The notes beneath the pieces are model-generated. The model did not search any database. It worked only from the letters and a program-made list of their open reading frames with translations, and was not told the origin of the DNA. This document shows positions 63,933 to 64,000 of a stretch of DNA of 64,000 nucleotides, piece after piece (the first letter of the stretch is position 1; every line of letters begins with the position of its first letter). Both the position numbers and the translations under genes were made by a program. Where the stretch lies: the NCBI GenBank assembly GCA_030141605.1, contig JAQGDQ010002385.1, positions 228,838-292,837 on the forward strand. The letters run 5' to 3'. The DNA is from Tubiluchus corallicola (taxonomy: Eukaryota > Priapulida > Priapulimorpha > Priapulimorphida > Tubiluchidae).

Positions 63933-64000
63933 ATGTCTCACCCTCTTATGCCTAAAGCAACAGCTATATGGCTTATTGACAATACAGCTCTCTCCTTTCA
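63933..64000 (+). CDS. trcR: cell-cycle regulator TrcR (DUF1013), partial N-terminus
   Basis: TrcR/DUF1013 proteins are alphaproteobacterial DNA-binding regulators of cell-cycle genes. Only about 22 codons are present, reading MSHPLMPKATAIWLIDNTAL before the window edge. The HPLMPKATAxWLxxNTAL opening is diagnostic of the family. The ATG is preceded by AAGG at 63921-63924 and by a good promoter. The gene continues past the edge. Confidence 0.85.
   Translation, partial: MSHPLMPKATAIWLIDNTALSF

Noticed and set aside
1-64000. CRISPR arrays, tRNA or rRNA genes, insertion sequences
   Set aside because: No regularly spaced repeats, tRNA-like folds or transposase genes were seen in the intergenic regions; very divergent copies could be missed by eye.

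Overview
This window is chromosomal DNA from an AT-rich alphaproteobacterium. The lineage call rests on several proteins largely confined to that class: a DUF1476-type F1-ATPase zeta inhibitor (41325-41696), GapR/DUF2312 (41781-42026), the start of TrcR/DUF1013 (from 63933), a DksA with only one of the four zinc cysteines, a J-domain protein with an alphaproteobacterial N-terminal module, and the order xerD - tiny membrane protein - aroK - aroB - CorC-like protein. The genus cannot be named from sequence reading. A pyruvate:ferredoxin oxidoreductase cluster (porGAB plus a fused NAD(P)/ferredoxin subunit) suggests an anaerobic or microaerobic, possibly host-associated, life. No rRNA, tRNA, CRISPR array, insertion sequence or prophage was recognised.

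Layout. 1-2280 (minus): gatC-gatA-gatB, amidotransferase for Asn/Gln-tRNA, with gatB cut by the window edge. 2513-7663 (plus): ruvX-plsY, dprA, topA. 7825-10369 (minus): an mmsA-type CoA-acylating aldehyde dehydrogenase behind an RpiR-family regulator, with candidate operator repeats around them. 10370-12489: a sparse AT-rich gap, then a lone KAP-family P-loop NTPase, the most accessory-looking gene here. 12573-17232 (plus): the por operon, with its own promoter, a leader palindrome and a strong terminator. 17231-20001 (minus): MATE exporter, xerD and a 45-residue membrane protein. 20239-25279 (plus): aroK-aroB, DUF1349 protein, CNNM/CBS/CorC protein, CBS-pair protein, J-domain protein. 25301-27166 (minus): miaA and a PolB-like 3'-5' exonuclease. 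27253-32809 (plus): ybaB-recR, M23 peptidase, xthA, pgsA, LOG-family protein. 32845-35204 (minus): comM and bioC-like methyltransferase.

35311-39957 (plus): dCMP deaminase, then rpmH-rnpA-yidD-yidC-engB and dksA. 40263-46508 (minus): gpsA, zeta inhibitor, gapR, then ferredoxin-NADP reductase - thpR - DinG-like helicase. 46601-54456: tsaE (plus), lptF (minus), gltD-gltB (plus). 54476-56646 (minus): DsbA/ScsC-like thiol oxidoreductase and BepA-like M48 protease. 56876-58725 (plus): two tandem paralogous EamA transporters. 58793-62773 (minus): galU-ugd-pgm, making UDP-glucose and UDP-glucuronate. 63047-64000 (plus): an Hsp20 chaperone with a candidate heat-shock promoter, and the start of trcR.

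How parts fit together. Reduced ferredoxin from PorGAB could pass to NAD(P)H through the fused GltD-like subunit (15534-17180) or the separate ferredoxin-NADP reductase (45459-46508), and that NADPH could feed GltBD for ammonia assimilation. This is inference from the families. In seven 60-base lines I counted or checked by eye, the plus strand carries more C than G whichever way the genes point, which suggests that the whole window lies on one replichore with the minus strand as the leading strand.
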